51,612 bases of DNA from an uncultured Lachnospiraceae bacterium. GTDB lineage: Bacteria > Bacillota > Clostridia > Lachnospirales > Lachnospiraceae. Position 1 is the stretch's first letter. Every line of letters begins with the position of its first letter. Positions 31,110-40,672 of this stretch are shown here, piece after piece. Below the pieces are notes generated by a model. It made no database searches, was not told where the DNA came from, and saw only the letters and a program-made list of their open reading frames with translations. The translations under genes and the position numbers were made by a program. The stretch lies in NCBI GenBank assembly GCA_910585905.1, contig CAJUID010000023.1, positions 1-51,612 on the forward strand. Reading direction: 5' to 3'.

Positions 31110-34025
31110 ATGAATAGGAAGCGAAGAATTGACAGAGCAGTATATTTTGTGGGGTACATTTTGTCTCTGGCAGTGCTTTTGACACTGATCTTTGGAGATT
31201 TTGGGAATCTGGGGATGAAAAGGGCCAGCGCTGCTGACAAGCGTACCGTGAAGGTAGCCTTTTTTCCTATGGGAGGGTACAATGAGTATGATAGGGACGG
31301 CAATCCTGCGGGCATGGATGTGGAATATTTGGAAAATCTTTGTGAATATGTAAATTGGGACATCGAATACGTAGCATGTGAAAGCTGGGATAAGGCACTG
31401 CAGATGGTATTAGACAGAGAGGTAGATTTGCTTGGTTCGGCTCAGTATTCCAATGAGAGGGCAGAATTGTATGAGTATGCGAATCTTGCCAGCGGTTATA
31501 CTTTTGGCGCCATAGCGGTGAAAAGTGCCAGCAAACTTGCATATGAAGATTTTGATGCGATGAGCGATATTACATATGGGGTGGTAAAGACTTATATTCG
31601 AAAAGGCGAATTTTATGATTATCTGGCGGATCACGGCATACGCAGGCCAAAGGTCATAGAGTATGAGGATACAGCTGCGCTGCAGGAGGCACTTCAGGGG
31701 AGTGAGATTGATGCATTAGTACATTCTCTTACAGAAATTAGAGAGGGGCAGAGGGTTATAGGGCGTTTTGCACCTATGCCTTTTTATTATATTTCATGGC
31801 AGGGAAATGATGACCTGATGCGTGAGCTGAACCAGGGTGTTGCAGATATTAAGATGAATCACCCTGGGCTGGAAAATGAGCTTACCGTAAAATATTATGA
31901 CAGCAGGCTTGACCAGACAATTCTTTTAACGAATGAAGAGAAGCAGTTTATCAATGAAAATGAAAGTCTCAAGGTCGGATACTTTGATGACTTTTATCCT
32001 TTTGTCTATGAGAGTGATGGTGAGTGTAAGGGACTTGCCAGGCAGATATTGGAAGAGGTGTCAGTAAGCACAGGCTTTCGGCTCTCTTATGTAAAGGTGG
32101 AAAGCATAGCTGAGGCAGAGAAGCTTTTAAAGAATGGTGGAATAGATATATTAAGCTGCTTTGGGGAGGCAGCATGGACTATTAAGGGGGAGAGGCTTGC
32201 ACTTACAAAAAAATATGCCCAGGCACCTTATGTTATTGTAATGAAAAAGAACAGTAAAAAAGAATCTATAAGTACAATAGCAGTGGAGAAAGGAATCGCG
32301 TCGGAAAACAAGGTAGTGGATTTTGTGAATGAGGGTACTGAGGTAATTACATTTGAAACCCAGTATGATTGTCTGCGGGGGGTTAAATCGGGCAAGGTAG
32401 ACGCCGCTATGTGTGACGGCTATCTGGCAGAATATCTGCTTGGAACAGATTTTCACTTTAACAATATGGAGATCTACAGCGTCTTAAGTGACAGCCATTT
32501 GCTCTATATGATGGTCAGAGATGAAGGGACGCCGCTTCTTAACATACTGAATAAGGAGCTTTTGGAAGTCAGTGACAAGATGGTTAGTGACTATATGCTG
32601 CAGGACAATTTTTATTCTAAAATGAGCATCGGAAATTTTGTCAGGGAAAACAGCATTATCATTATAGGAATACTGTGTGCTGTAGCTATTTTAGTGATTT
32701 TGGTTTTGTTCCGTATGCTTAAGAATAGCAAGCGCATACAAGTATTAATGTACAAGGATACAGACTTGGACACATGGAATCTTAATTATTTAAAGTATAG
32801 GGCATCTTTGCTGCTTTCCAGTGACAAAAACTATGCGGTTATTTATACGGATATCTCCCAGTATAAACGGTACAATGCGCTATATGGCTGGCAGTCAGGA
32901 AAAAGGATTTTGGAGCTATTTATTGAGGTGGCTTCCCAGGAGCTAGATGCTGAAAAAGAATTGTATGCCAGAAATTATGGCAGCCATTTTGTGCTTTTTA
33001 TAAAGTATGAAGATATGGGAGCTTTGGAAAAAAGGCTTAAAGATTTTGAGAGGAAGATATCCAGCAGGATATATGATGAGATACAGATTCATATGGCTGT
33101 GGTGATGGGAGTGTGCAGTGTTCCAAAAGAAGTCAGTGACATAGAACTTCCCCTTTCCTACAGTATTCAGGCGGCGGATTCTATCAAGGGCAGCTATTCG
33201 AATGGAATACAAATATATGATGAGGGCTTAAGCAGCCAGCTCAAAGAACATGACGAGAGGGAAAAACTCTTAGAGTCTGTGGATATCAATCAGGACTTTG
33301 TGGCTTACTATCAGGCCAAGGTGGATATCCGTAATGAGCAGGTAATCGGGGCAGAGGCGCTGGTGCGGTTTAAAGACCCGACAGACAATGGGGCAATTAA
33401 GGCGCCAGGCTTTTTTGTACCTTATTATGAACAGACAGGAAAAATTACGGAAATTGATTTCTTTGTGATGGAGGCTGTCTGCAAAATGTTAAGAAGGCGG
33501 ATTGATGAGGGAAAGAGGGTCGTTCCTGTGTCCTGCAATTTTTCCAGGTTGCATTTTATAAGAGAGGATTTTGCAGAAAATTTTGAGGCTATGGTAAATA
33601 AATATCAGGTACCTAAGGATCTCATTGAAGTAGAAATCACAGAGACCCTCGTAATGGAGGAGCTTGAGCAACAGAAAATAATGGAGACAGTTGAAATTCT
33701 TAAGAAGAAAGGAGTTCATCTGTCCATAGATGATTTTGGTTCCGGTTATTCCTCATTGGGCGTATTTGAACAGATCCCAGCATCGGTAATTAAGCTTGAC
33801 CGTTCGTTCTTGCTAAATAATGAGAACCGCGGGAGGCAGGTTAAAATCATGCGCAATATTGTAAATCTGGCACATGATCTGGATGCCCAGGTGGTGTGTG
33901 AGGGAGTAGAGACGGAGAAGGACGCAGAGCTTATGATGGAGATTGGAGCATATGTGGCACAAGGTTACCGCTATTGCAAGCCGATTCCGGAGGAAGAGTT
34001 TGAGAAGATGCTTGAGCGTGCCTAA
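31110..34025 (+). CDS. Membrane-bound c-di-GMP phosphodiesterase with two solute-binding sensor domains
   Basis: This protein has 971 residues. After a membrane anchor (~15-35) come two periplasmic-type family-3 solute-binding domains (~50-290 and ~300-535; VKVAFFPMGGYNEYDRDGNP and LKVGYFDDFYPFVYESDGEC are the openings). A second membrane helix follows (SIIIIGILCAVAILVILVLF), then a GGDEF domain whose signature is degenerate (YGSHF), then EAL. The EAL domain keeps its key residues: GAEALVRF, SCNFSR, EITETL, IDDFGSGYSS, VIKLDRSF, CEGVET and AQGYRYCKP. It should hydrolyse c-di-GMP in response to an amino-acid-like ligand. The start at 31110 has GGAG 9 bases upstream. Confidence 0.9.
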   Translation: MNRKRRIDRAVYFVGYILSLAVLLTLIFGDFGNLGMKRASAADKRTVKVAFFPMGGYNEYDRDGNPAGMDVEYLENLCEYVNWDIEYVACESWDKALQMVLDREVDLLGSAQYSNERAELYEYANLASGYTFGAIAVKSASKLAYEDFDAMSDITYGVVKTYIRKGEFYDYLADHGIRRPKVIEYEDTAALQEALQGSEIDALVHSLTEIREGQRVIGRFAPMPFYYISWQGNDDLMRELNQGVADIKMNHPGLENELTVKYYDSRLDQTILLTNEEKQFINENESLKVGYFDDFYPFVYESDGECKGLARQILEEVSVSTGFRLSYVKVESIAEAEKLLKNGGIDILSCFGEAAWTIKGERLALTKKYAQAPYVIVMKKNSKKESISTIAVEKGIASENKVVDFVNEGTEVITFETQYDCLRGVKSGKVDAAMCDGYLAEYLLGTDFHFNNMEIYSVLSDSHLLYMMVRDEGTPLLNILNKELLEVSDKMVSDYMLQDNFYSKMSIGNFVRENSIIIIGILCAVAILVILVLFRMLKNSKRIQVLMYKDTDLDTWNLNYLKYRASLLLSSDKNYAVIYTDISQYKRYNALYGWQSGKRILELFIEVASQELDAEKELYARNYGSHFVLFIKYEDMGALEKRLKDFERKISSRIYDEIQIHMAVVMGVCSVPKEVSDIELPLSYSIQAADSIKGSYSNGIQIYDEGLSSQLKEHDEREKLLESVDINQDFVAYYQAKVDIRNEQVIGAEALVRFKDPTDNGAIKAPGFFVPYYEQTGKITEIDFFVMEAVCKMLRRRIDEGKRVVPVSCNFSRLHFIREDFAENFEAMVNKYQVPKDLIEVEITETLVMEELEQQKIMETVEILKKKGVHLSIDDFGSGYSSLGVFEQIPASVIKLDRSFLLNNENRGRQVKIMRNIVNLAHDLDAQVVCEGVETEKDAELMMEIGAYVAQGYRYCKPIPEEEFEKMLERA

Positions 34026-34190
34026 AAATTCATTCTTATAATTGGTTTGCCCTATTATGCGTTAAATTTAGTATCATTTTAGTGATTTAGCTTGTTAAAT
34101 CTGCGTTTGGATATGTGTCTATCGAAATTTATTCAGCGCAATTCATTCGATTTTTATTGCCTTAGTAGTCAAGAGATGAGGAGGAATATT

Positions 34191-35852
34191 TTGGAAAAAC
34201 GTGTTACAAGAATCTATTTTGCAGTATTGTTTATTGGAGTTTTGTATACTGCTTTTGTTGTGTTTTCATTCCATAGCCATATAGATACCAGAACAGAGGA
34301 TAGGAAGGTTATCAAGTGGGATAGGCAGATGGAAATGGAACAGGATGGGGATGTGTATTGTTACAGGATTACTTTGCCGATGGAGAGTATGAATGAAAAG
34401 GCAATTGTATATAACACAGTACATATGTACTTAGAGGTTTTTATCGGTGGAAATAAGGTATATGAGTTAAAAGCTGAAAAAGATGGTGCGGTCAAAACAC
34501 CAGGAATCTGTTGGAATACCATTTTTCTGACAGAGGGTGATGCCGGGAAAGAGGCTGTATTTCGGGTAACCCCAGCGTACAGTGACAGTAAACCAAAGGG
34601 TAACTTTTATTATGGCACTTATCAGGACATAGAGCATAAAATTGTGACAGAAAGGATTTTACGGCTTATTTTGGCTGGAACCATTACTCTTGCCGGTTTT
34701 GCTATGTTGTTTTATGCTGTTTTTGTGGTAAAAAAGGGGCAGGATGTTGAAACCATTATGCAATTTGCCATATTTGCGATGATGTTAGGTATCTGGTCTA
34801 TCAGTGAGACGCAGATATTGGATTGGATTTTTCCATGCAGTATGTTGATTGTGTTTGTTTCTCATTTGATGTTAATGATTATGCCGATTCCTTTTATGCT
34901 GTTTTTGCGTCATATGTATCATAACGGAGAAAGTAAACTTTGGGGAATATGTTGTTATATAAATTGTGCGGTTATCGCTGTGCGGGTTATACTTCAGATT
35001 ATAGGATTGTATGATTTGAGGGAGACATTGCTGCTGACGCACATCTGCCTTTTGCTTTTTGTGGCGGTGATTGTGATTATGACGGTCCATGAGATTAAGA
35101 AGAATGAGCTTACCAGACAGGTTAAGGTGAATAGTATCTGTGTGATGGTCATTTTGATAAGCACTATACTGGAGTTAGCCATTTATCGTTTTAGTAATAT
35201 AAGTACACCTTTGGGCAGCATGGGATTTTTGTTTTACATAACTGTGATGGGCATTGAAAATGTAAGGAGGCATCGTAGGCTATTGGAGCAGGCAAGGGAA
35301 AGTGCGCTCTATCGCAGGTTAGCTTTCACAGATGAACTGACAGGGATTTCAAACCGTACCGCTTTTAAAGAGGATTTGAAAAAGCGTATGGGAATGGATA
35401 AGGAAACAGAAGTAGAAAAGATATTGCCAACCGTTGTTTTCATGTTTGATCTAAACGATTTAAAGAAATGTAATGATACATATGGGCATGAATATGGAGA
35501 CCAGTATATAAAAATGGCAGCAGATGTTTTAAAGAAGATATTTGCACAGGATGGCAAATGTTACCGCATTGGAGGGGATGAATTCTGTGCGTGGGCTCCA
35601 TACACTTCTCAAGATGCAATAAATGAAAAGATACAGCTTTTGGAGCAAGATATCAAAGGGTTAAATGATAAGGGATTTGTTGTGACAGTCAGCATTGCAG
35701 TCGGTTATGCAATTTATGAAGAGAGCGAAGATGGTGGCGGCCTATACAGTACAATGAAGCGGGCGGATGCAATGATGTATGAGAGGAAACAGAATTATAA
35801 GAAACAAGAGCAGATGCAAAAACTTCATTCAAATGTACTTCAGGTCGAGTAA
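34191..35852 (+). CDS. Membrane-bound diguanylate cyclase (GGDEF)
   Basis: This protein has ~553 residues. An N-terminal helix (~7-27) is followed by an extracytoplasmic beta-rich domain (about 30-165; MYLEVFIGGNKVYE, FYYGTYQDIEH), then seven or so membrane helices (165-370), an arrangement like 7TMR-DISM sensors. A C-terminal GGDEF domain follows, with FTDELTGISNRTAF, FDLNDLKKCNDTYGHEYGD and the intact signature RIGGDEF. No RxxD inhibitory site is seen at the usual place upstream. The start is a TTG at 34191 behind GAGGAGG; an ATG at 34176 overlaps that site. It probably makes c-di-GMP and opposes the adjacent EAL protein. Confidence 0.85.
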   Translation: MEKRVTRIYFAVLFIGVLYTAFVVFSFHSHIDTRTEDRKVIKWDRQMEMEQDGDVYCYRITLPMESMNEKAIVYNTVHMYLEVFIGGNKVYELKAEKDGAVKTPGICWNTIFLTEGDAGKEAVFRVTPAYSDSKPKGNFYYGTYQDIEHKIVTERILRLILAGTITLAGFAMLFYAVFVVKKGQDVETIMQFAIFAMMLGIWSISETQILDWIFPCSMLIVFVSHLMLMIMPIPFMLFLRHMYHNGESKLWGICCYINCAVIAVRVILQIIGLYDLRETLLLTHICLLLFVAVIVIMTVHEIKKNELTRQVKVNSICVMVILISTILELAIYRFSNISTPLGSMGFLFYITVMGIENVRRHRRLLEQARESALYRRLAFTDELTGISNRTAFKEDLKKRMGMDKETEVEKILPTVVFMFDLNDLKKCNDTYGHEYGDQYIKMAADVLKKIFAQDGKCYRIGGDEFCAWAPYTSQDAINEKIQLLEQDIKGLNDKGFVVTVSIAVGYAIYEESEDGGGLYSTMKRADAMMYERKQNYKKQEQMQKLHSNVLQVE

Positions 35853-35933
35853 TTTTTTTTATATCAAATTTGTGTTATACTTAGAAGCATGTTTGAAGCA
35901 GGAAAAATATAGAAATGCGGCATGGAGGTTATG

Positions 35934-37844
35934 ATGGGAAGAGAAAATTACAGTGAGGCGTTGAAAATAGGCAAAAAGGATTATCATACACGGATGCTGC
36001 GTGGTGAAATACCAACAGTGAAGGTATTGGATGATATTATGCCAGAAAAAGGGGACTACTCAGAAGTACCGCTTGGGCTTGTGCAGATTCCGGCAGATCA
36101 GCTTGTTGGGACGAAAACAGTTGGCAGGAGCAATTCTTTTGCGGCAAATTTTATGCCGATTCTATCGGAAGACACTGAATTTGCTGCCAAATGGGCACGT
36201 CTAAGTGACAGCCATCTAGAAGAGGGGATTAGAGATCCGATTAAGGCATATGAATACATGAATCAGTTTTATGTAGAAGAGGGAAATAAGCGCGTTAGTG
36301 TTATGAAATTTTTTGGGGTGGTTTCCATACTGGGAAATGTGACCCGTATTGTGCCAAAGCGTACAGAGGAAAAGGAAAATAAAATTTATTATGAATTTCT
36401 GGATTTTTATAAGCTTGCGCCGATTAATTATATTTGGTTTTCCGAAGAGGGGAGTTTTGCGAAGCTGCAGGAAGTGGTTGGAAAAGAACCAGAAGAGGTG
36501 TGGACTGAAGACGATTTGTTGAAATTTAGTTCGATTTATACGAGGTTTTCGGCCGAGTATCAGGCAAATGGCGGCAGTAAGCTTAAAATAACGCCGGGAG
36601 ACGCTTTTTTGGTTTTTGCGGGATTGTATGGATATGATGCGATTGATGAAAAGACCACAAGTGAGATAAAAGAGCTGATAGGGAAGAGTTGGGAAGAGTT
36701 TGAGATTTTGCAGGAAGATCAGGAAATTGATTTAAAGATGGCACCTAGCAAGGAGAAAAAGCTCCTTTTAAGTATCCGTCTCCCGCTTAGTTCCCCAAAA
36801 CTCAAGATAGCGTTTATTTATGAGAAGACACCAGGGACTTCTGCATGGACATATGCGCATGAACTTGGAAGGCTTCATTTAGAGCAGGCGTTTTCTGATG
36901 AGGTTACGATGAGTAGTTATGAAAATGGAACACAGGAGAATATAGATTCATTATTAGAGGATGCGATTGATTCAGGGTGTAATCTTATATTTACGACTAC
37001 GCCATCTTTTGTGCAGGCAAGTGTGAAGGCGGCAATTGCAAATCCCAAGGTTCGTGTCCTAAATTGTTCATTGAATACTTCCCATCGTTATATCCGTACA
37101 TATTATTCAAGAATGCATGAGGCAAAGTTTTTGATGGGGGCAATTGCAGGTGCAATGGCTGAGAATAACAGGCTGACCTACATTGCAGATTATCCGATCT
37201 GTGGTTCTATTGCTAATATCAATGCATTTGCGCTGGGAGCGCAGATGGTGAATCCGCGGGCAAAAGTTTATCTGGAATGGTCCACTATGAAGGATGTAGA
37301 TATAGAGGAGAGAATTAAAGAAATTGGTTCTTCCTGTGTTTCTGGAAGGGATATGATGATTCCAGAGGAGGCATCTCGCTTTTTTGGCATCTATCATAGA
37401 AACGAAGGGCATATGCGTAACCTTGCGATGCCTCTGTGGCATTGGGGAAAGTTCTACGAACAGTTGATTCGTACAATTATGGATGGAACTTGGAAACACG
37501 ATGACAGCTCTTCAACAACAAAGGCAATTAACTATTGGTGGGGAATGTCAGCTGGGGTTATAGATGTTGTGTATTCTAAATATTTGCCGCATGGAACAAA
37601 GCGTCTGGTTGAGCTTTTAAAAACAACGATTAGTTCGGATGTGTTTAACCCATTTTCTGGTGTACTATTTTCGCAGAATGGTGTGGTCGAGGAGAATCCA
37701 GAAAAAACTCTTTTGCCAGAGGAAATAATGACAATGGACTGGCTGGCGGAAAATGTTATTGGCTCAATACCAAAAAAGGAAGAACTAAAAGAGCAGGCCG
37801 AGCCTGTAATTAAGGAACAGGGAGTAAAGATAAAGGAAGGGTAA
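35934..37844 (+). CDS. Cytosolic ParB-like domain fused to a BMP/PnrA-type binding domain
   Basis: This protein has ~637 residues. Residues ~45-130 look ParB/Srx-like: GLVQIPADQLVGTKTVGRSN and FYVEEGNKRVSVMKFFG resemble the 'IP...L' and 'EGNKR' strands of that fold. Residues ~285-560 are a basic-membrane-protein (BMP/PnrA) periplasmic-binding fold: KIAFIYEKTPGTSAWTYAHE, GCNLIFTTTPSFVQA, YIADYPICGSIANINAFALG. BMP proteins normally bind nucleosides as transporter lipoproteins. This one has no signal peptide or lipobox and no ABC genes nearby, so it should be an internal nucleoside or ligand sensor. GGAGG lies 5 bases before ATG 35934. The metallophosphoesterase follows after 7 bases. Confidence 0.75.
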   Translation: MGRENYSEALKIGKKDYHTRMLRGEIPTVKVLDDIMPEKGDYSEVPLGLVQIPADQLVGTKTVGRSNSFAANFMPILSEDTEFAAKWARLSDSHLEEGIRDPIKAYEYMNQFYVEEGNKRVSVMKFFGVVSILGNVTRIVPKRTEEKENKIYYEFLDFYKLAPINYIWFSEEGSFAKLQEVVGKEPEEVWTEDDLLKFSSIYTRFSAEYQANGGSKLKITPGDAFLVFAGLYGYDAIDEKTTSEIKELIGKSWEEFEILQEDQEIDLKMAPSKEKKLLLSIRLPLSSPKLKIAFIYEKTPGTSAWTYAHELGRLHLEQAFSDEVTMSSYENGTQENIDSLLEDAIDSGCNLIFTTTPSFVQASVKAAIANPKVRVLNCSLNTSHRYIRTYYSRMHEAKFLMGAIAGAMAENNRLTYIADYPICGSIANINAFALGAQMVNPRAKVYLEWSTMKDVDIEERIKEIGSSCVSGRDMMIPEEASRFFGIYHRNEGHMRNLAMPLWHWGKFYEQLIRTIMDGTWKHDDSSSTTKAINYWWGMSAGVIDVVYSKYLPHGTKRLVELLKTTISSDVFNPFSGVLFSQNGVVEENPEKTLLPEEIMTMDWLAENVIGSIPKKEELKEQAEPVIKEQGVKIKEG

Positions 37845-37851
37845 TCGCTTT

Positions 37852-38472
37852 ATGAAGATACTTGCAATTGCGGATGAGGAATCAAAATATTTATGGGATT
37901 ATTATGAAAAAAGCAAGCTGGAGGGAATTGATTTAATTATTTCCTGCGGCGATTTGGATCCGCGATACCTTTCTTTTCTGGTTACCCTCTCTTCGGTGCC
38001 AGTGTTGTATGTTCATGGAAACCATGATGGGAAATATGAGAATATTCCACCAGAGGGATGCACCTGCATTGATGATCAGATATATGTCCATAAAGGAATT
38101 AGGATTATGGGGTTAGGCGGTTCGATGCGTTACCGTCCGGGGCCTCATCAATATACAGAGCGGGAGATGAAAAAGCGGGTAAAAAGGATGTGGTCAAAGA
38201 TATTATGGCGGCGCGGCTTTGACATTCTGGTCGCCCATGCACCTGCATTTCAGTTAAATGATGGACGAGACCTGCCTCATCAGGGATTTCAAATATTTCG
38301 AACGCTGATGGAAAAATATAAGCCCAGATTTTTTCTGCATGGACATATTCACCAGTCTTATGGAAAAGAGTATAAACGGTATGACAAGTATCAAGACACA
38401 CATATTATTAATGCATATGAACGCTGTGTATTTGACTTTGAAGATGAGAATTTGAAGGAACATCTGCGATAG
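37852..38472 (+). CDS. Calcineurin-like metallophosphoesterase
   Basis: This 206-residue protein has the metallophosphoesterase motifs in order: an N-terminal Asp in ILAIADEES (usual DxH replaced by DEE), SCGDLDP, VHGNHDGKYE, LVAHAP and FLHGHIHQSYG. It binds two metal ions and hydrolyses phosphomono- or diesters, possibly nucleotides. It begins 7 bases after the ParB-like/BMP gene, so the two form an operon and probably act on the same ligand or pathway; that link is inference. A terminator follows at 38498. Confidence 0.88.
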   Translation: MKILAIADEESKYLWDYYEKSKLEGIDLIISCGDLDPRYLSFLVTLSSVPVLYVHGNHDGKYENIPPEGCTCIDDQIYVHKGIRIMGLGGSMRYRPGPHQYTEREMKKRVKRMWSKILWRRGFDILVAHAPAFQLNDGRDLPHQGFQIFRTLMEKYKPRFFLHGHIHQSYGKEYKRYDKYQDTHIINAYERCVFDFEDENLKEHLR

Positions 38473-38497
38473 AGTTATCTATACAGTCATGTCAAAG

Positions 38498-38540
38498 CAG
38501 CAGGCAAGGATGAAATTTCTTGCCTGCTGTTCTATTTTTT
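38498..38540. terminator. Terminator between converging genes
   Basis: CAGCAGGCAAG (38498-38508) pairs exactly with 38519-38529 across a 10-base loop, then TTCTATTTTTT. It ends the metallophosphoesterase transcript; the chemoreceptor gene comes toward it on the other strand. Confidence 0.85.
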
Positions 38541-38580
38541 GGGCTCTATTGCTTTCCATTCTATAACGTAAAAATTTATA

Positions 38581-40359
38581 TTATAGCCGGAATTTATCAG
38601 TGGCCTCATTCAACTGGCCAACGATTTCATTGGAATCCTGCAGTGATGTATTTACGGAAGTCGATGTGCTGACGACATTTGTAATACGGTCTGCAATGTT
38701 CGCAGTTCCTGCAGCGCTTTCACTTGCAGCCTGTGAAATTCCATCAATGGAATCCGTGATATTGCTGATAGATGCCAAAAGTTCCTCTGAAATTGCGCTA
38801 AAATCTGCCACAAGCAGATCAATTTCTTTTGCATCTTCGTTATAGTCATTGGAAATGGAATCAAAGAGATGAATGCTGTCCATAACCTGTTCATCAATAA
38901 ATGACAGCAACGCTTCAGAATCTCTTGCAAGAACTTTGACAGATTCACTCACCTGTTCTGTTACTTTCTTTATATTTTCTGTGCTTTCCTGTGATGCCTC
39001 TGCAAGTTTTCTGATCTCATCCGCAACAACTGCAAATCCTTTTCCGGCTTCTCCAGCCCGTGCAGCTTCTATGCTTGCATTTAGCGATAAAAGGTTTGTT
39101 TGAGTGGTGATTTCCATAATGGATTCTGCTAATGTGGAAATTTCGGAAACTACCTTTACTTTTTCAAGGGCATCATTTAGATTGTCCTTTATAGAATCTT
39201 TTTGTTTTAATAGGTTATCCTTTGTTTCAGTAGTAGAGTTTTTTGCACTGGCGGCTTTTTTGTAAATATCCTGTGCATGTTCTGCCCCCTCCTGTGCCCG
39301 TTCTGCTACATTTCTGGCGGCAGATTCAATTTCTTTTGTCATCTCATTGATATCTCCAGATGCTGCTGAGGTTTCCTCCATAGAAGCGGAGAGCTGTATG
39401 GTTGTTGTGGATACATCGTCAATTTCATTATTTAGGGTGTCCATATTAACCCGTATTCCGTTCATGCTTTCAGTAATCTTGCTGGTTTGTTTTTTTACAT
39501 CGTTGACGAGAGCCCCGATGTCGGTACGCATTCGTTCGGTTATATTTAGGAGTATACCAAAATCATCCCTGCGTTTTAAGAAAGCCTCGTCCGTCTGAAC
39601 AGAAAAATCGCCTTCCGCCATATTTTTCATATCAATTCCTACGGCTTTTAATGGTTTTGTTATGTTGATAATCATATATATTAGGAATAAAATAATTAAG
39701 ATTGCAAAGATAATACAGATTGTAAAAAAAAGCTGTGTTTTTTGCATTGTGTACTGATCCGCTCTTTTAGTAGAAGCAGCAATTTGCTCATCAATGTGAT
39801 CTACATAATTACCAGTTCCGACTACCCAGTCGAATGGTTCATAATATTGTGTGTATGCTCTTTTTGGCTTTGGTTCTGTTTCACCCTCTTTTGGATACTG
39901 ATAGTCGCTGAAGTAGCTTCCTTTTTTGACTGCATTTGTAATAAAATCTTTTACCATTTCAAATCCTGTGGCATCCTTTGTCGCAAGGCGGTTTGTCCCT
40001 TCTGTGTCGCTGCCAAGCAGCACGACATTTACGCCATTTGACTGGTCAACCCAGAAGTAGCCGTCAGAGCCATACCGCAAATTTCTAATTTTATCTGCCG
40101 CAAGTTTCATTCCTTCCTCTTTTGTATAGGTACCGTCCTGAATGTCTGCATTGTAGCTATCGAGCAGTGTAATTACAAGCTCAACTTCATTTTTGATACT
40201 GTTGTCATAATCAGTCCGTATACTCTTTTCTTCGCCCTTTATCGTCTGTTTTTCAATTGCATTCATGCTGTTAATAGAAAAACAGATACTAAATACGATG
40301 AAGGCAAGTACGGAAAAGCCAATCAGTGACATTTTTGTAATGACTTTTAGATTCTTCAT
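38581..40359 (-). CDS. Methyl-accepting chemotaxis protein with Cache sensor
   Basis: This 592-residue receptor has a membrane helix (~8-30) and a single Cache-type (sCache_2-like) domain with NLRYGSDGYFWVDQSNGVNV and YEPFDWVVGTGNYVDHID. A second helix (LFFTICIIFAILIILFLIYM) and a HAMP domain follow, then a long coiled-coil signalling domain with the hairpin tip EITTQTNLLSLNASIEAARA, GEAGKGFAVVADEIRKLAE. sCache_2 domains often sense small carboxylates. The start at 40359 is chosen for GGGGGAG; a longer in-frame extension upstream lacks such a site. No che or flagellar genes are in the window, so its array is encoded elsewhere. Confidence 0.92.
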   Translation of the reverse strand: MKNLKVITKMSLIGFSVLAFIVFSICFSINSMNAIEKQTIKGEEKSIRTDYDNSIKNEVELVITLLDSYNADIQDGTYTKEEGMKLAADKIRNLRYGSDGYFWVDQSNGVNVVLLGSDTEGTNRLATKDATGFEMVKDFITNAVKKGSYFSDYQYPKEGETEPKPKRAYTQYYEPFDWVVGTGNYVDHIDEQIAASTKRADQYTMQKTQLFFTICIIFAILIILFLIYMIINITKPLKAVGIDMKNMAEGDFSVQTDEAFLKRRDDFGILLNITERMRTDIGALVNDVKKQTSKITESMNGIRVNMDTLNNEIDDVSTTTIQLSASMEETSAASGDINEMTKEIESAARNVAERAQEGAEHAQDIYKKAASAKNSTTETKDNLLKQKDSIKDNLNDALEKVKVVSEISTLAESIMEITTQTNLLSLNASIEAARAGEAGKGFAVVADEIRKLAEASQESTENIKKVTEQVSESVKVLARDSEALLSFIDEQVMDSIHLFDSISNDYNEDAKEIDLLVADFSAISEELLASISNITDSIDGISQAASESAAGTANIADRITNVVSTSTSVNTSLQDSNEIVGQLNEATDKFRL

Positions 40360-40589
40360 AAACAAATCTCCCCCTTTGTTTGTTGTACTGTGGTTACTAT
40401 TCTTACTATCAGTCTGTGAGTAGTAACGTTTCATTTTTTGCTCCGTGTCACGTATAATTATTTTATCATGAAAGGGGTAGAAGCACAATGTAGTTTTTTG
40501 TGGTTGCATGCATTATATCTGGCTTTTGGCGAAGATAGTGCCACGGAGGCGCATTGCTACTTGAAAAAAGAAACAGGGTGGGGTATACT

Positions 40590-40624
40590 AGAGCGTGTTT
40601 GGTATTTAGTTTCAAACACGCTCT
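40590..40624. other. 12-bp inverted repeat upstream of gpmI
   Basis: AGAGCGTGTTTG (40590-40601) pairs exactly with 40613-40624 across an 11-base loop. There is no T-run on the gpmI side. It could be a leader hairpin, a terminator for something running left, or a relic of insertion-sequence ends. Confidence 0.5.
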
Positions 40625-40672
40625 AATAAATTTAAATGTATTAGCATTTTGGCAGCGGAATGGAGGAAAATC

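Noticed and set aside
40438..40626. 62-codon open frame between the chemoreceptor and gpmI
   Set aside because: No ribosome binding site, atypical composition, and its end is formed by the 40590-40624 inverted repeat; it is more likely promoter and leader DNA.
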